From assembly GCA_014190475.1 (NCBI GenBank), contig BJGL01000004.1, forward strand, positions 1-61,005: a stretch of 61,005 nucleotides of DNA, given 5' to 3'. Under the pieces are notes generated by a model. That model saw nothing but the letters and a program-made list of their open reading frames with translations, was not told the DNA's origin and searched no databases. This document shows positions 36,179 to 45,781 of this stretch, piece after piece. The stretch's first letter is position 1. Each line of letters starts with the position of its first letter. The translations under genes were made by a program, and so were the position numbers. This stretch comes from Bacteroidota bacterium. GTDB lineage: Bacteria; Bacteroidota; Bacteroidia; Chitinophagales; Chitinophagaceae.

Positions 36179-38743
36179 TTACTTAGGATCTAATGCTTTA
36201 GCGATTCTGTCGCTAATATCTTGAAGGTGAATTTTACTCATGGTGTCCGTGTAAATAGCTGCGGCACTGCCCGCTTCAGCTTTCAAACGCTGCAAATGCG
36301 CCTTTACAACGGTTCTAACATCAGATTTTTCAGCACTAACAAGACTGGGGGCAGCAGGACCAAAACCACCACCAAATGATGCAGTTGCAGCTGCTGGTGG
36401 ATTTAAAATATTGATCAACGTGTTCACATAGGTCTTTTGGAGATTTCTACGATATACGTCAATGGGTTTTTTAGTGGTAAGCTCAGCCCATACTCCAGCT
36501 TTTACATCTCCCATGTATTCCAAAATACCGTATGCTTTTTTACCCGCTGCAGCCTCAGCCTCTACTAATTTAGTAAGCGTACGGCTACTCATGATTCTGT
36601 TCAGAATATTGTCTTGAACAGCTCCTACAATAGTTAACCCACTCTGCCCTGTCTTATCAAAAATTTGCTGATCTAATAACCAAGTAGGAGTATTAAATAA
36701 TTGTTTTTGCAAGAAATCAAGGGCTTCTTTTTGCTTTGCTTTACTCACTAGTTCATACACTGGCCCTGTTTGCTCCTGCGTTTTAGGGGTTTCCATGATA
36801 CCACCAATGTATTTCGCTACATGACCATTATAGCGGGCAAACTGAGACACCACTTCCTGGTAAATGGTTTTCATTCCTTCAAAATCCTCATTAGCCTCAC
36901 GAGTCCAACTCTGAATATTAGGAACTATTCTCTGCAAATTTTTAATCCCATAGAAGCTGCCTTTCATAGCATCATCTCCTACCTGTTCACTTTGAGAACG
37001 AGGATCGTCCGGATTTGTTTCTGTTCCAAACCAAAGCCGATTATCTTTTAATTTTTCTATTACCCAGCCATTCAATTTTGATTGCTCAGCTTCCGGACTT
37101 TTGAATTCAGGAAATAAACGGTATCCCCAATCAATAGCCCATTTATCATAATCGCCAATGCGTGGAAAGAGACCAGCCGTACTGATATTATCCTCGGGCT
37201 GGGCTACATAATTAAAACGAGCATAATCCATAATGGATGGTGTATGTCCGTTGGCCTCAACCCATGCTTTATTACGCAAATTTTCTACAGGCACACTAGA
37301 GCTGGAACCATAATTATGACGGAGACCTAACGTGTGTCCTACTTCATGGGAGGAAACAAATCGGATTAACTCTCCCATCAGTGAATCTGGAAACTGGAGT
37401 TGACGTGCCCTGGAGTCATTGGGAGCACATTGGATCATATACCAATTACGAAGTAATTGCATTACATTATGATACCAGTTGATATGGCTTTCCATGATCT
37501 CCCCGCTACGTGGATCTGAAATACTGGGTCCACTGGCATTTGGAATATCAGAGGGCTTATAAACAATTGCAGAATTTCTGGCATCATCAAGACTCCAGGT
37601 GCTATCTTCTGATTTTGTAGGGGCTCTTTTCCCGATGATTGCATTCTTAAAACCTGCTTTTTCAAAAGCTACCTGCCAGTCATTAACTCCTTGAATTAAA
37701 TAAGGAACCCACTTTTCAGGAGTAGCCGGATCTATATAAAAAATGATTGGCTTTGCAGGTTCAACGAGTTCGCCCTTCTTATATTTTTCTATATCGGCAG
37801 GCTTGGGCTCCAATCTCCAGCGTTTAACAAGGGAAATATTTTTTACCCCCTGTGGATTAGCATCAAAATCAGTGTATCCAACTGCAAAGAATCCTACACG
37901 AGGGTCAAAATAACGTGCCTGCATAGGAGTTTTAGGAAGAATGACGATGGAACTGTTTAATTCCATAGTCATGTTTCCGCCACCACCACCTTGCATCATT
38001 CCTCCACCAGGACCTGATGGTATGGCTGGACCTCTGCCGTACGTTTTGATAGCTTTGATCTCTACATTAATGGGATAAGCTTTTACGGCAACCACATAGG
38101 ATTTATCAGCTTGTAAAGCTGCAATACGTAGGGAAGACTTTAGCGATGAACTAAAATGTAACACATCATTGTCCCCACTGATAAAATCAGTAATGTCAAT
38201 AACCGAGCTGGAAGAATCCTTGCCAAATGCTTTTACGTCAAAAGACTGTACAATGGGTTGTACGTTAGATTTTGAAACCGTGGTAAACATAGGAGAAGTA
38301 GAATCTTTTGCATATTCCGCATAAGAAATAGTGCGAAGAAAAATTCGGTTGCGTGGTCCTTTTTCAAAACGAACAACATTTTGTCCAATTTGATCGCCCG
38401 CGTAACCAAAAAAACTTCCTCCACTTCTCAACCCAGCCGGAGCTTGAGAAATTCTATTCACCACTAACATATCACGTTGTAACAAGGTATCCGGAATTTC
38501 AAAGTAAAAACGGTCCTCTACTTTATGAACCCAAAATATTCCTTTACTTGTTTCTGCCTTTGCTGTGATTACCTCCTTGTAAGGCTTGGGTGCCGTTGAT
38601 AAAGCAGGGGGCATTCCAGGTGCCCGACGTGAGGTATCAGGACGTTGCGCGTTAGCCGGTGAAGGGACAGGTTGCTGGGCATGCACGGAGAGTAAAAAGA
38701 AACTGCATACACAGAGCAATAACTGTGTTTTTAGATTTCGCAT
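36179..38743 (-). CDS. Secreted zinc-dependent metalloprotease (DUF5117/DUF5118 metzincin)
   Basis: 854 aa with a signal peptide ending near VHAQQ. N-terminal DUF5118/DUF5117-type regions (GIFWVHKVEDRFYFEIPDTLL, then RDMLVVNRISQAPAG) precede a catalytic domain with the extended zinc motif HEVGHTLGLRH (His466, Glu467, His470, His476) and a Met-turn SIMDYARFNY, as in metzincins. Likely periplasmic or outer-membrane peptidase of unknown substrate. Position is odd: it starts 11 bases after infC and interrupts the usual infC-rpmI order, then ends in a strong terminator. It is therefore probably co-transcribed with thrS-infC. Confidence 0.9.
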   Translation of the reverse strand: MRNLKTQLLLCVCSFFLLSVHAQQPVPSPANAQRPDTSRRAPGMPPALSTAPKPYKEVITAKAETSKGIFWVHKVEDRFYFEIPDTLLQRDMLVVNRISQAPAGLRSGGSFFGYAGDQIGQNVVRFEKGPRNRIFLRTISYAEYAKDSTSPMFTTVSKSNVQPIVQSFDVKAFGKDSSSSVIDITDFISGDNDVLHFSSSLKSSLRIAALQADKSYVVAVKAYPINVEIKAIKTYGRGPAIPSGPGGGMMQGGGGGNMTMELNSSIVILPKTPMQARYFDPRVGFFAVGYTDFDANPQGVKNISLVKRWRLEPKPADIEKYKKGELVEPAKPIIFYIDPATPEKWVPYLIQGVNDWQVAFEKAGFKNAIIGKRAPTKSEDSTWSLDDARNSAIVYKPSDIPNASGPSISDPRSGEIMESHINWYHNVMQLLRNWYMIQCAPNDSRARQLQFPDSLMGELIRFVSSHEVGHTLGLRHNYGSSSSVPVENLRNKAWVEANGHTPSIMDYARFNYVAQPEDNISTAGLFPRIGDYDKWAIDWGYRLFPEFKSPEAEQSKLNGWVIEKLKDNRLWFGTETNPDDPRSQSEQVGDDAMKGSFYGIKNLQRIVPNIQSWTREANEDFEGMKTIYQEVVSQFARYNGHVAKYIGGIMETPKTQEQTGPVYELVSKAKQKEALDFLQKQLFNTPTWLLDQQIFDKTGQSGLTIVGAVQDNILNRIMSSRTLTKLVEAEAAAGKKAYGILEYMGDVKAGVWAELTTKKPIDVYRRNLQKTYVNTLINILNPPAAATASFGGGFGPAAPSLVSAEKSDVRTVVKAHLQRLKAEAGSAAAIYTDTMSKIHLQDISDRIAKALDPK

Positions 38744-38754
38744 ATGGGTTGATT

Positions 38755-39381
38755 TTATTTTTTCTTTCCTTTTGGGGCAAACATGGCAAGCATGCGTCGA
38801 CCTTCCATCTTTGGCATATTTTCCAATACACCAATTTCTGCAAGACGTTCTGCAAACTTTAATAAGAGCAACTGTCCGCGGTCCTGGAATTGAATAGAAC
38901 GGCCTTTAAACTGAACGTAGGCCTTCACTTTGTTTCCTTCTTTTAAAAACTCGATGGCATGTTTAGCTTTGAAATCAAAATCGTGATCGTCTGTATTTGG
39001 TGTAAATCGAATTTCCTTCACCTCGGAGGCCTTGCTTTTGGCCTTCATCTCTTTTTCTTTTTTCTTTTTATCGTAGAGAAATTTATTGTAGTCGATGATC
39101 TTGCAAACGGGTGGGTCAACATTGGGAGAAATTTCTACCAGATCTAACCCTTGTTCTTGTGATTGACGTAATGCATCTTGTAGGGAATAAATACCTACTT
39201 CAACATTATCCCCTACTAATCTGACTTGTTGTGCTCTTATAAAATGATTGATTCGATGTTCTGCTTCTTTTCTGGGAGGCATTTTACCTCTGAATCGATT
39301 TCCTCCCGGTCCTTGAAATGGTCTTGGACCGCTTCCGGGTGGGCGATTAAATCCGCCTCCGGGTTTCTGTGGTGCTGTCAT
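38755..39381 (-). CDS. infC: Translation initiation factor IF-3
   Basis: 208 aa, longer than E. coli IF-3 (180) because of an N-terminal extension of about 37 residues rich in Pro, Gly, Phe and Arg (PGGGFNRPPGSGPRPFQGPGG). The core is normal: EHRINHFIRAQQVRLVG, DLVEISPNVDPPVCKIIDYNKF, KEIRFTPNTDDHDFDFK, VKAYVQFKGR. It starts with ATG, not the ATT used in E. coli autoregulation. It binds the 30S subunit and proofreads initiator tRNA. Follows thrS by 31 bases; the metalloprotease follows after 11. Confidence 0.96.
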   Translation of the reverse strand: MTAPQKPGGGFNRPPGSGPRPFQGPGGNRFRGKMPPRKEAEHRINHFIRAQQVRLVGDNVEVGIYSLQDALRQSQEQGLDLVEISPNVDPPVCKIIDYNKFLYDKKKKEKEMKAKSKASEVKEIRFTPNTDDHDFDFKAKHAIEFLKEGNKVKAYVQFKGRSIQFQDRGQLLLLKFAERLAEIGVLENMPKMEGRRMLAMFAPKGKKK

Positions 39382-39412
39382 TGAAGGGTTTTAGGTGACT
39401 AAATTATAATTT

Positions 39413-41344
39413 TTAACCTTTCCGGGACTGAATTTCGTCCCTAATTTGATTTTTGAAATTTTCAAGTGTTTGTATTCCCTGATCCCCCATACCCTGCCGG
39501 CGAACGGATACGCTATGTTCCATCATTTCTTTCTCCCCAACAACCAGCATAAAGGGCGTTCTTGAAAGCTCAGTATCCCTGATTTTTTTACCGATTTTTT
39601 CATTCCGATCATCCACCTCAACACGTACACCCATTTCCTTCAATTGCTGTTCTATTTGATTGGCATAAGGCATAAACTTGTCGCTGATTGGCAACACTTT
39701 AACCTGTAATGGAGATAGCCAGAGTGGGAAACGACCCGCGTAATGCTCTAGTAAAAAGCCAATAAAACGTTCATGGGTACCTAAGGGGGCTCTATGGATA
39801 ATTAAAGGAACTTCTGACTCATTATTACTGTTGGTATACGATAATTTGAATTTAAGTCCTGAATTGAAATCAACTTGGTTTGTTGCCAACGTAAATTCAC
39901 GGCCTATTGTGCTCCAAATTTGCACATCGATTTTAGGGCCATAGAAAGCAGCTTCGTCCTGCACTTCAACAAAAGGTGTACCGGTGTCAATCAGGACTTT
40001 TCTAACCATTGCCTCTGTTTCTTGCCAAAGTGCGGGTTCGTTTACATATTTCTGCCCTAATTTGGAAGGATCATGTAAACTCAAACGCATCACATACTTC
40101 TGAATGCCGAAAATTTGAAAATACTTAAGATACATTTCATTTACCGCACGAAATTCATCAAAGAATTGATCTCTGCTGCAATAAATATGGGCATCGTTCA
40201 TATGTAAGCAACGAACACGCATCAGCCCAAATAATTCTCCACTCTGCTCGTATCGATAACAAGTGCCATACTCTGCAATACGAAATGGAAGATCTTTATA
40301 GCTTTTGGGTTCTGCATCAAAAATTTTATGATGATGCGGGCAATTCATTGCTTTGAGATAATATCTTTCGCCATCCATTTCCATGGGGGGAAACATGCTA
40401 TCCGCATAATAAGGAAGATGACCACTGGTCAGGTACATGCTTTCCTTTGCAATATGTGGTGTAACTACTCGCTTGTAACCGGCTGCCTGTTCAGTTTCCT
40501 TTGCTAATTTTTCTAATTCCTCGATAACAATAGTTCCATTGGGTAACCATAAAGGCAAGCCTGGCCCAACATCATCATCCATCGTGTAAATTCCCAACTC
40601 TTTTCCCAACTTGCGATGATCCCTTTTTTTAGCTTCTTCAAGCATCGCTAAATACTCATCTAATTCTTTTTGAGAAGGAAAAGTGATACCATAAACACGC
40701 GTGAGCATTTTGTTCTTCTCGTTTCCTTTCCAATAGGCGCCCGCAATACTGGTAAGCTTTATTGCTTTAATGAAAGAGGTATTGGGAATATGAGGGCCTC
40801 TGCACAAGTCTGTAAATTCTCCCTGTGTGTAAAAAGTAATTTCTCCATCTTGCAAACCTTCCAGCAGGTCTAATTTATACTCATCTCCTTTTTCACTGAA
40901 ATATTGTATCGCATCCGCTTTCGCTATTTTTTTTCGGATAAACGCGCTATTCTTCTTAGCCAATTCATTCATCTTCTTTTCCAGAGAAAGCAGGTCTTCT
41001 TCTGACATTTTTCGGTCACCAAGATCCATGTCGTAGTAAAATCCATTTTCAACAGCGGGCCCGACCCAAAATTTGACACCTGGAAAAATTGATTCAACCG
41101 CTTCGGCCATTAGGTGCGCAGAGGAATGCCAAAAAGTTGATTTTCCTGCCGAATCATTCCAAGTTAATAGTTGTAGGGCGGCATCTTCCTCAATTGGATA
41201 ATTCGCATCGGTGACCAACCCATTGACCTGGGCAGCTAATACCTTTTTAGAAAGCCCCTCTGCTATACTGCGGGCAATTTCAAATGGGGTCACTCCCTTA
41301 TCGTAGGTTCGAACGGCACCGTCTGGAAAAGTTATTTTAATCAT
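39413..41344 (-). CDS. thrS: Threonyl-tRNA synthetase
   Basis: 643 aa, full length. TGS domain at the N-terminus (MIKITFPDGAVRTYDKGV), editing domain with the HSSAHLMAEAVE motif, class II catalytic core with the zinc Cys in MNCPHHHKIF, motif 2 GTCYRYEQSGELFGLMRVR, and the anticodon-binding domain ending LQVKVLPISDKF onward. First gene of thrS-infC, with an exact -7 box (41368-41375) 23 bases before the ATG. No T-box or other long leader fits in that space. Confidence 0.97.
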   Translation of the reverse strand: MIKITFPDGAVRTYDKGVTPFEIARSIAEGLSKKVLAAQVNGLVTDANYPIEEDAALQLLTWNDSAGKSTFWHSSAHLMAEAVESIFPGVKFWVGPAVENGFYYDMDLGDRKMSEEDLLSLEKKMNELAKKNSAFIRKKIAKADAIQYFSEKGDEYKLDLLEGLQDGEITFYTQGEFTDLCRGPHIPNTSFIKAIKLTSIAGAYWKGNEKNKMLTRVYGITFPSQKELDEYLAMLEEAKKRDHRKLGKELGIYTMDDDVGPGLPLWLPNGTIVIEELEKLAKETEQAAGYKRVVTPHIAKESMYLTSGHLPYYADSMFPPMEMDGERYYLKAMNCPHHHKIFDAEPKSYKDLPFRIAEYGTCYRYEQSGELFGLMRVRCLHMNDAHIYCSRDQFFDEFRAVNEMYLKYFQIFGIQKYVMRLSLHDPSKLGQKYVNEPALWQETEAMVRKVLIDTGTPFVEVQDEAAFYGPKIDVQIWSTIGREFTLATNQVDFNSGLKFKLSYTNSNNESEVPLIIHRAPLGTHERFIGFLLEHYAGRFPLWLSPLQVKVLPISDKFMPYANQIEQQLKEMGVRVEVDDRNEKIGKKIRDTELSRTPFMLVVGEKEMMEHSVSVRRQGMGDQGIQTLENFKNQIRDEIQSRKG

Positions 41345-41367
41345 TGTTTAGTACGAAAAAAAGAAAA

Positions 41368-41375
41368 CAAAAATA
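41368..41375 (-). promoter_or_regulatory. -7 promoter box for thrS-infC
   Basis: TATTTTTG on the minus strand, exact TAnnTTTG, 23 bases before the thrS ATG. Confidence 0.5.
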
Positions 41376-41464
41376 GCACATTTTAGGGGTAAACCACCGG
41401 GTAAAATGGGATGTTAAAATTAACCCGGGAAAGGCCGCCGGGCCCGAGGGAAGCCGCCAAATTT

Positions 41465-41472
41465 TATATTTG
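41465..41472 (+). promoter_or_regulatory. -7 promoter box for the first tandem paralog
   Basis: TATATTTG, exact TAnnTTTG, 9 bases before the ATG at 41482. The longer open frame beginning at 41470 starts inside this box and is rejected. Confidence 0.55.
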
Positions 41473-41481
41473 CACTCTCCT

Positions 41482-42489
41482 ATGTTGCCTAAAAACACTA
41501 CAATTTTAATTCTTGTGGCTTTCCTGTTGTCTCGAGCTGTTGCTGGGCAGGACCTGACTGGAATTTGGAAAGGGTATTTTGTAACAAAGGATTTTAGCCA
41601 GTACAAAGTGGAGTTTCAAATCAAGCAAACCGGTAAAACCGTATCAGGAGTTTCTTACTCGTATTTGACTACGGTTTATTACGGTAAAGCTACGATGAGC
41701 GGACGTTGGGAGGAGGAAAATCAGTCTCTCCAAATTCAAGAGTTAAAAACAGTAGAAGTAAAGACCTCAGAAGGCTCAGTCAATTGTCTGATGAACTACA
41801 AACTTGGTTATTCTAAATCCGGTCGTGAAGAGTACCTGGAAGGAAGCTTTACCAGTAAATATGAATTTAATTCTGACGGAATCCAGAAAGGAGATGACTG
41901 CGGTGGTGGAAAAGTATATTTACGACGTGTAAGTTCCTCTGATTTTTATCCAGAACCTTTTTTGCAAAAAACGGCTGCTAAAAAAATAATTGTCAACGAA
42001 GCACCCATTGCTCGTAAAACCCAATCTTCCCCTACTTCTGCCCCTCTTCAGGAGAACGTAATTATAACTGATCCTGAACGCAAGGCTGTATCAAAGAAGG
42101 ATACAATAACTCAACAAAAAACCTATACCATCCCCCCTGTTAATAACAATCGTTTTAATGATTTGATTCAGGTCATTACTGTGAAAAACCCCCAAGTACA
42201 GGTTTTTCTTTTTGATAACGGCGAGATCGATGGGGATACCATTACGGTTTATCTGAATAATAAACTTGCCTTGTCAAAACGAAGATTATCTACTACCCCT
42301 CTTACACTGACCTTGGAGATGGACGGTAAAAATGATATACAGGAATTAACCATGGTTGCAGAGAATTTGGGTAAAATACCCCCCAACACTGCACTTATGA
42401 TTGTAGAAGCCGGAAGCCAGCGCTTCCGTGTTCAGCTTACCTCAACGGAACAAAAAAACGCCGTAGTTCGTTTTCGGTATGAAAATTAG
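41482..42489 (+). CDS. Secreted protein of unknown function, tandem paralog 1
   Basis: 335 aa from the ATG at 41482, with a signal peptide ending near AVAGQ. The N-terminal half (DLTGIWKGYF..., about 22-150) looks like a small lipocalin-like or beta-sandwich domain with YKVEFQIKQTGKTVSG. A low-complexity linker rich in Ser, Thr, Pro and Gln follows. The last 90 residues form a domain with DNGEIDGDTITVYLNN (about 244) and ENLGKIPPNTALMI, ending NAVVRFRYE. The same two-domain plan, in shorter form, occurs in the next gene. I do not recognise a named family. No catalytic motif is visible; the function is unknown. Confidence 0.75.
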   Translation: MLPKNTTILILVAFLLSRAVAGQDLTGIWKGYFVTKDFSQYKVEFQIKQTGKTVSGVSYSYLTTVYYGKATMSGRWEEENQSLQIQELKTVEVKTSEGSVNCLMNYKLGYSKSGREEYLEGSFTSKYEFNSDGIQKGDDCGGGKVYLRRVSSSDFYPEPFLQKTAAKKIIVNEAPIARKTQSSPTSAPLQENVIITDPERKAVSKKDTITQQKTYTIPPVNNNRFNDLIQVITVKNPQVQVFLFDNGEIDGDTITVYLNNKLALSKRRLSTTPLTLTLEMDGKNDIQELTMVAENLGKIPPNTALMIVEAGSQRFRVQLTSTEQKNAVVRFRYEN

Positions 42490-42524
42490 TAGTCAGTTTT
42501 ATTAAGCCTTACCTTCGGCAACTG

Positions 42525-43364
42525 ATGATCATGCGTTTACTTATTCTAAGCTTGCTTCCCCTCTTTACAGCTGGGCAAGATTTGAATGGAAAATGGGCCG
42601 GCCGTCTGGTGATGGCTCCCAGTGGGTGTTTTCCAACTTACACGATCCAATTTGAACTATTTGATTCATCAGGAATCATTACTGGCACTGCCCTTCATAT
42701 TTCAGATTCGTTTAATTATGTAAAAAAATCCATAGCTGGATCTTTTATAAAAGACAGTAACCGACTAATCCTGGAAGAAGGAGCCATACTGGATTTTAAA
42801 ATTAAGCAGGACTGTGTTCCCTGTCGAAAAAAATATACGTTGACTTACCACCGTGGAGGAAACGCCATTGCAGATGAACAAATTCGGGGCGCCTGGGTAT
42901 CTCCTGCAGACAAGGCTGCTGATGGAAAAACTACGTGCGACCCCGGCACGATCGTACTCAATCGATTAACCAAAATAGAAAAGAAGAATAGCACAACGCC
43001 AATTACACAAAACAAAACGAATATTTTGGTGCGTGAGATTAAATTAGATAGTTGTACAGCTGAAATCGAATTTTTTGATAATGGCCAAATTGATGGGGAC
43101 ACGATTTCTGTTTATGTAAATAATCGCCCTATCGTATATCGACAAATGTTGAAGGCCCAAGCCATCTCGATTCGATTACCTATCGATACAAAAAGAAATA
43201 TCCAAGAAGTAGTAATGGTGGGAGAGAATTTAGGAACGATACCTCCCAACACCGCATTAATGATTATTAATGCGGGTAAAGAAAGGTTTCAGCTATACCT
43301 TACGGCCGATGAAAAACGAAATGCGATGGTTCGGTTTATTTATGCGCCGTCGCTGAAGCTATAA
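42525..43364 (+). CDS. Secreted protein of unknown function, tandem paralog 2
   Basis: 279 aa (ATG at 42525, or the second ATG at 42531). Signal peptide ends near FTAGQ, followed by DLNGKWAGRLVMAP, the same opening as paralog 1. A C-P-x-C pair (CVPCRKKY) is seen in the middle. The C-terminal domain matches paralog 1: DNGQIDGDTISVYVNN (about 185) and ENLGTIPPNTALMI, then NAMVRFIY. A near-box TACCTTCG lies 7 bases before the first ATG. The 3' end overlaps that of the convergent TonB-dependent receptor by 6 bases. Function unknown; a duplication of paralog 1 is clear from domain order. Confidence 0.75.
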   Translation: MIMRLLILSLLPLFTAGQDLNGKWAGRLVMAPSGCFPTYTIQFELFDSSGIITGTALHISDSFNYVKKSIAGSFIKDSNRLILEEGAILDFKIKQDCVPCRKKYTLTYHRGGNAIADEQIRGAWVSPADKAADGKTTCDPGTIVLNRLTKIEKKNSTTPITQNKTNILVREIKLDSCTAEIEFFDNGQIDGDTISVYVNNRPIVYRQMLKAQAISIRLPIDTKRNIQEVVMVGENLGTIPPNTALMIINAGKERFQLYLTADEKRNAMVRFIYAPSLKL

Positions 43365-45713
43365 TTTATAATTCCAGGTTACCGCTGGAATGATCGGAAA
43401 GAGAGAAACTTGTTTTGCGGTAATATTCAAATTTCCATTTTGCAGACTACCCTCCTGGTCGTAGTAAATAAAGTAGGGATTGAGGCGACTGTACACGTTA
43501 TAGATACTAAATACCCATTGGCTTTTTAATTTACGCCCCGTTTGATCAACGGGTTGATAGGTGAACGAGAGATCCAACCGATGATAGGACTTCATCCTGT
43601 ATTGATTAATTCGGCTGAACTCTTGTGTTAACACACCATTCATAACATAAAAACGTTCAGGCAACGTCATTGCATTTCCAGTTCCAAATACAAAAACACT
43701 TCCTACTTGCCAATTTTTAGACAATATCCGATTCAATACAAAAGAAAAGTCATGTCTTCTATCAAATCGTGCAGGATAACGTAATCCTTGATTTATGGCA
43801 GGGAATTTTCTCCAAGTCCAAGAAAGTGTATACCCAAGCCATCCCGTTGTTTGTCCTCTTACTTTATTAATAAAAAATTCTGCCCCATAACTCCAGCCTT
43901 TACCAAAAACAAATTCCTTTTCTGGATCTGACAAAGAAGGAGTGTATCCTTCTCGGTATTCAATTTGTTGCTGCATGTTTTTGTAGTATAACTCAACAGA
44001 AGTTTCAAATTGATTGTCTGCAAAATTTCTGAATAAACCAATAGTGGCCAGCCAACTTATTTGAGGTTTAACTAAATAGGTGCTGGGCACCCACAAATCA
44101 GTTGGCAAAGTTGAGCCGGCGTTAGAAACCAGGTGGATATATTGCATGTTTCTGGATAAAGAGCTTTTCAACGAAAAGTTATCAGAAAACAAGTAGCGAG
44201 CGGATAATCGGGGTTCAAACCCGTTGTACGCAACCACCCTTTTATTTTTAGTATAAACGACGCTGTCTATCCGGTTTCCATTTAAATCAGTACGATACTT
44301 AGTGAAGGGACCCAATTGTGTGAATTGGCTCCAACGTAAGCCGAGATGAATTTGCAGTTTAGAGGAAACTTGCCAATCATCCTGGACATAGAGCGCCTTC
44401 TCTAATGCATATTTTTCATTTGGCCCATTTGGCTTGAATTGAACCGAATCTTGACTACCTGAAAAAACATTAGGTAAAAACCGATGATGTGTAATCAAGA
44501 ACCCTGTTTTAATCCGATGATTTGCTGTTGGATAGTAATCGAAGTCGGATTTAATACCCAAGTCGCGTATTCCGGAGCGCAAGGACAAGTTAAATCTCTC
44601 TTGTGTAGCATTGAATTGAAACCGATAGTCATTCAGCACAAGTGTAGTATTGGCAAATAAACGGGGCCCAAATACATGATTCCACCGTATTGAACCCGTT
44701 GCATTTCCCCAAGGTACATTCGTACTAAATGAACGTTTAGCGTTCGCAAAATCAAAAACATCTCTTCCAAAATAGCTACTGATAAATAGTCTGTCTTTTT
44801 TCGAAAAACGATGATTAAACTTTGCATTTAAGTCATAGAAATAATAGCCAGATCCATAGAAGCTACTTTCTTTTGAAACAAAAGGCTTTAACAATGCATC
44901 GATATAGGTACGTCTGCCCGATACCATAAAAGAGGATATTCCTTTTTTTATAGGGCCCTCCGCAGAAAAACGTGAGGCAATCAATCCTATCCCCCCCTCA
45001 AATTGGTATTTATAAAGATTGCCCTCTTTCATAGATATATCCAGCACAGCGGAAAGTCGACCTCCATATTGTGCAGGCATCCCTCCTTTAATCAGCGTTG
45101 CATTTCGAATTGCATCCCCATTGAAAACTGAGAAAAAGCCAAATAAATGCCCGGTATTATATACAATCGCATCATCTAATAAAATTAGATTTTGATCAGG
45201 CCCCCCTCCTCTCACATAAAAACCAGTGTTTCCTTCACCGGCATTTCGAACACCGGGCATGAGTTGGAAAGTTTTTAAAATATCAACCTCACCAAAAATT
45301 GCAGGTACTTTTTTGATTTGTTGGATGGATAAGTCAATACGCCCTGATTGGCTTGAGCGAATGTGTTGATCTCTTCGTTTACTAAAAATGACCACTTCTT
45401 GCATACCCGCACTTCTTGGAGATAATAGAATGGTAAACGAAGATTCTTTATCTAATAACAGCGAAAAGGTTCGGGTGGTATACGAGACATGAGAAACAGA
45501 AAAATCATACTGGCCGACTGGAAGCGTAATAGAATAGAATCCATATAAATTACTCAGCGTAGCCGCACTTGTACCATTTACTTTTAGACTAACGCCACTG
45601 ATTGACTCTCCCGTAGCAGAGTCGCGGACATATCCATTCAAGGTAAAGCGTTGCTGAGAAAACCCTAAAAAGGGTAAACTGCCAATTAAAAGAAGTAAGA
45701 GGACCCGAAACAT
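43359..45713 (-). CDS. TonB-dependent receptor with carboxypeptidase-regulatory-like N-domain
   Basis: 784 aa, signal peptide ending near FSQQ. An N-terminal CarboxypepD_reg-like domain (RFTLNGYVRDSATGESISGV...) is followed by a plug domain (ILKTFQLMPGVRNAGEGNTGFYVRGG, LLDDAIVYNTGHLFGFFSVF) and a beta-barrel of about 550 residues ending in an aromatic strand. There is no SusD-type lipoprotein beside it, so it is not a complete polysaccharide-utilisation pair; siderophore, vitamin or peptide uptake are options. The -7 box at 45725-45732 lies 11 bases before the ATG. Divergent from the ABC-F gene and convergent with paralog 2. Confidence 0.92.
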   Translation of the reverse strand: MFRVLLLLLIGSLPFLGFSQQRFTLNGYVRDSATGESISGVSLKVNGTSAATLSNLYGFYSITLPVGQYDFSVSHVSYTTRTFSLLLDKESSFTILLSPRSAGMQEVVIFSKRRDQHIRSSQSGRIDLSIQQIKKVPAIFGEVDILKTFQLMPGVRNAGEGNTGFYVRGGGPDQNLILLDDAIVYNTGHLFGFFSVFNGDAIRNATLIKGGMPAQYGGRLSAVLDISMKEGNLYKYQFEGGIGLIASRFSAEGPIKKGISSFMVSGRRTYIDALLKPFVSKESSFYGSGYYFYDLNAKFNHRFSKKDRLFISSYFGRDVFDFANAKRSFSTNVPWGNATGSIRWNHVFGPRLFANTTLVLNDYRFQFNATQERFNLSLRSGIRDLGIKSDFDYYPTANHRIKTGFLITHHRFLPNVFSGSQDSVQFKPNGPNEKYALEKALYVQDDWQVSSKLQIHLGLRWSQFTQLGPFTKYRTDLNGNRIDSVVYTKNKRVVAYNGFEPRLSARYLFSDNFSLKSSLSRNMQYIHLVSNAGSTLPTDLWVPSTYLVKPQISWLATIGLFRNFADNQFETSVELYYKNMQQQIEYREGYTPSLSDPEKEFVFGKGWSYGAEFFINKVRGQTTGWLGYTLSWTWRKFPAINQGLRYPARFDRRHDFSFVLNRILSKNWQVGSVFVFGTGNAMTLPERFYVMNGVLTQEFSRINQYRMKSYHRLDLSFTYQPVDQTGRKLKSQWVFSIYNVYSRLNPYFIYYDQEGSLQNGNLNITAKQVSLFPIIPAVTWNYKL

Positions 45714-45724
45714 AATTTAATCAA

Positions 45725-45732
45725 CAAAATTA
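45725..45732 (-). promoter_or_regulatory. -7 promoter box for the TonB-dependent receptor
   Basis: TAATTTTG on the minus strand, exact TAnnTTTG, 11 bases before the ATG at 45713. Confidence 0.5.
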
Positions 45733-45743
45733 GACCAAAATAG

Positions 45744-45772
45744 TTGCCTCCTTCTCTTAAATCATACATTTG
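45744..45772 (+). promoter_or_regulatory. Promoter (-33 TTG and -7 TACATTTG) for the ABC-F gene
   Basis: TTG at 45744-45746, 18-base spacer, exact TACATTTG at 45765-45772, then 9 bases to the ATG at 45782. This is the only promoter in the window where I see both elements at usual spacing. Confidence 0.6.
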
Positions 45773-45781
45773 CGCCGATTT

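Noticed and set aside
41345-41464. GC-rich patch between thrS and paralog 1
   Set aside because: About 120 bases with some CCGGGT/ACCCGG pairing but no clear terminator, RNA gene or long conserved hairpin; function not supported.
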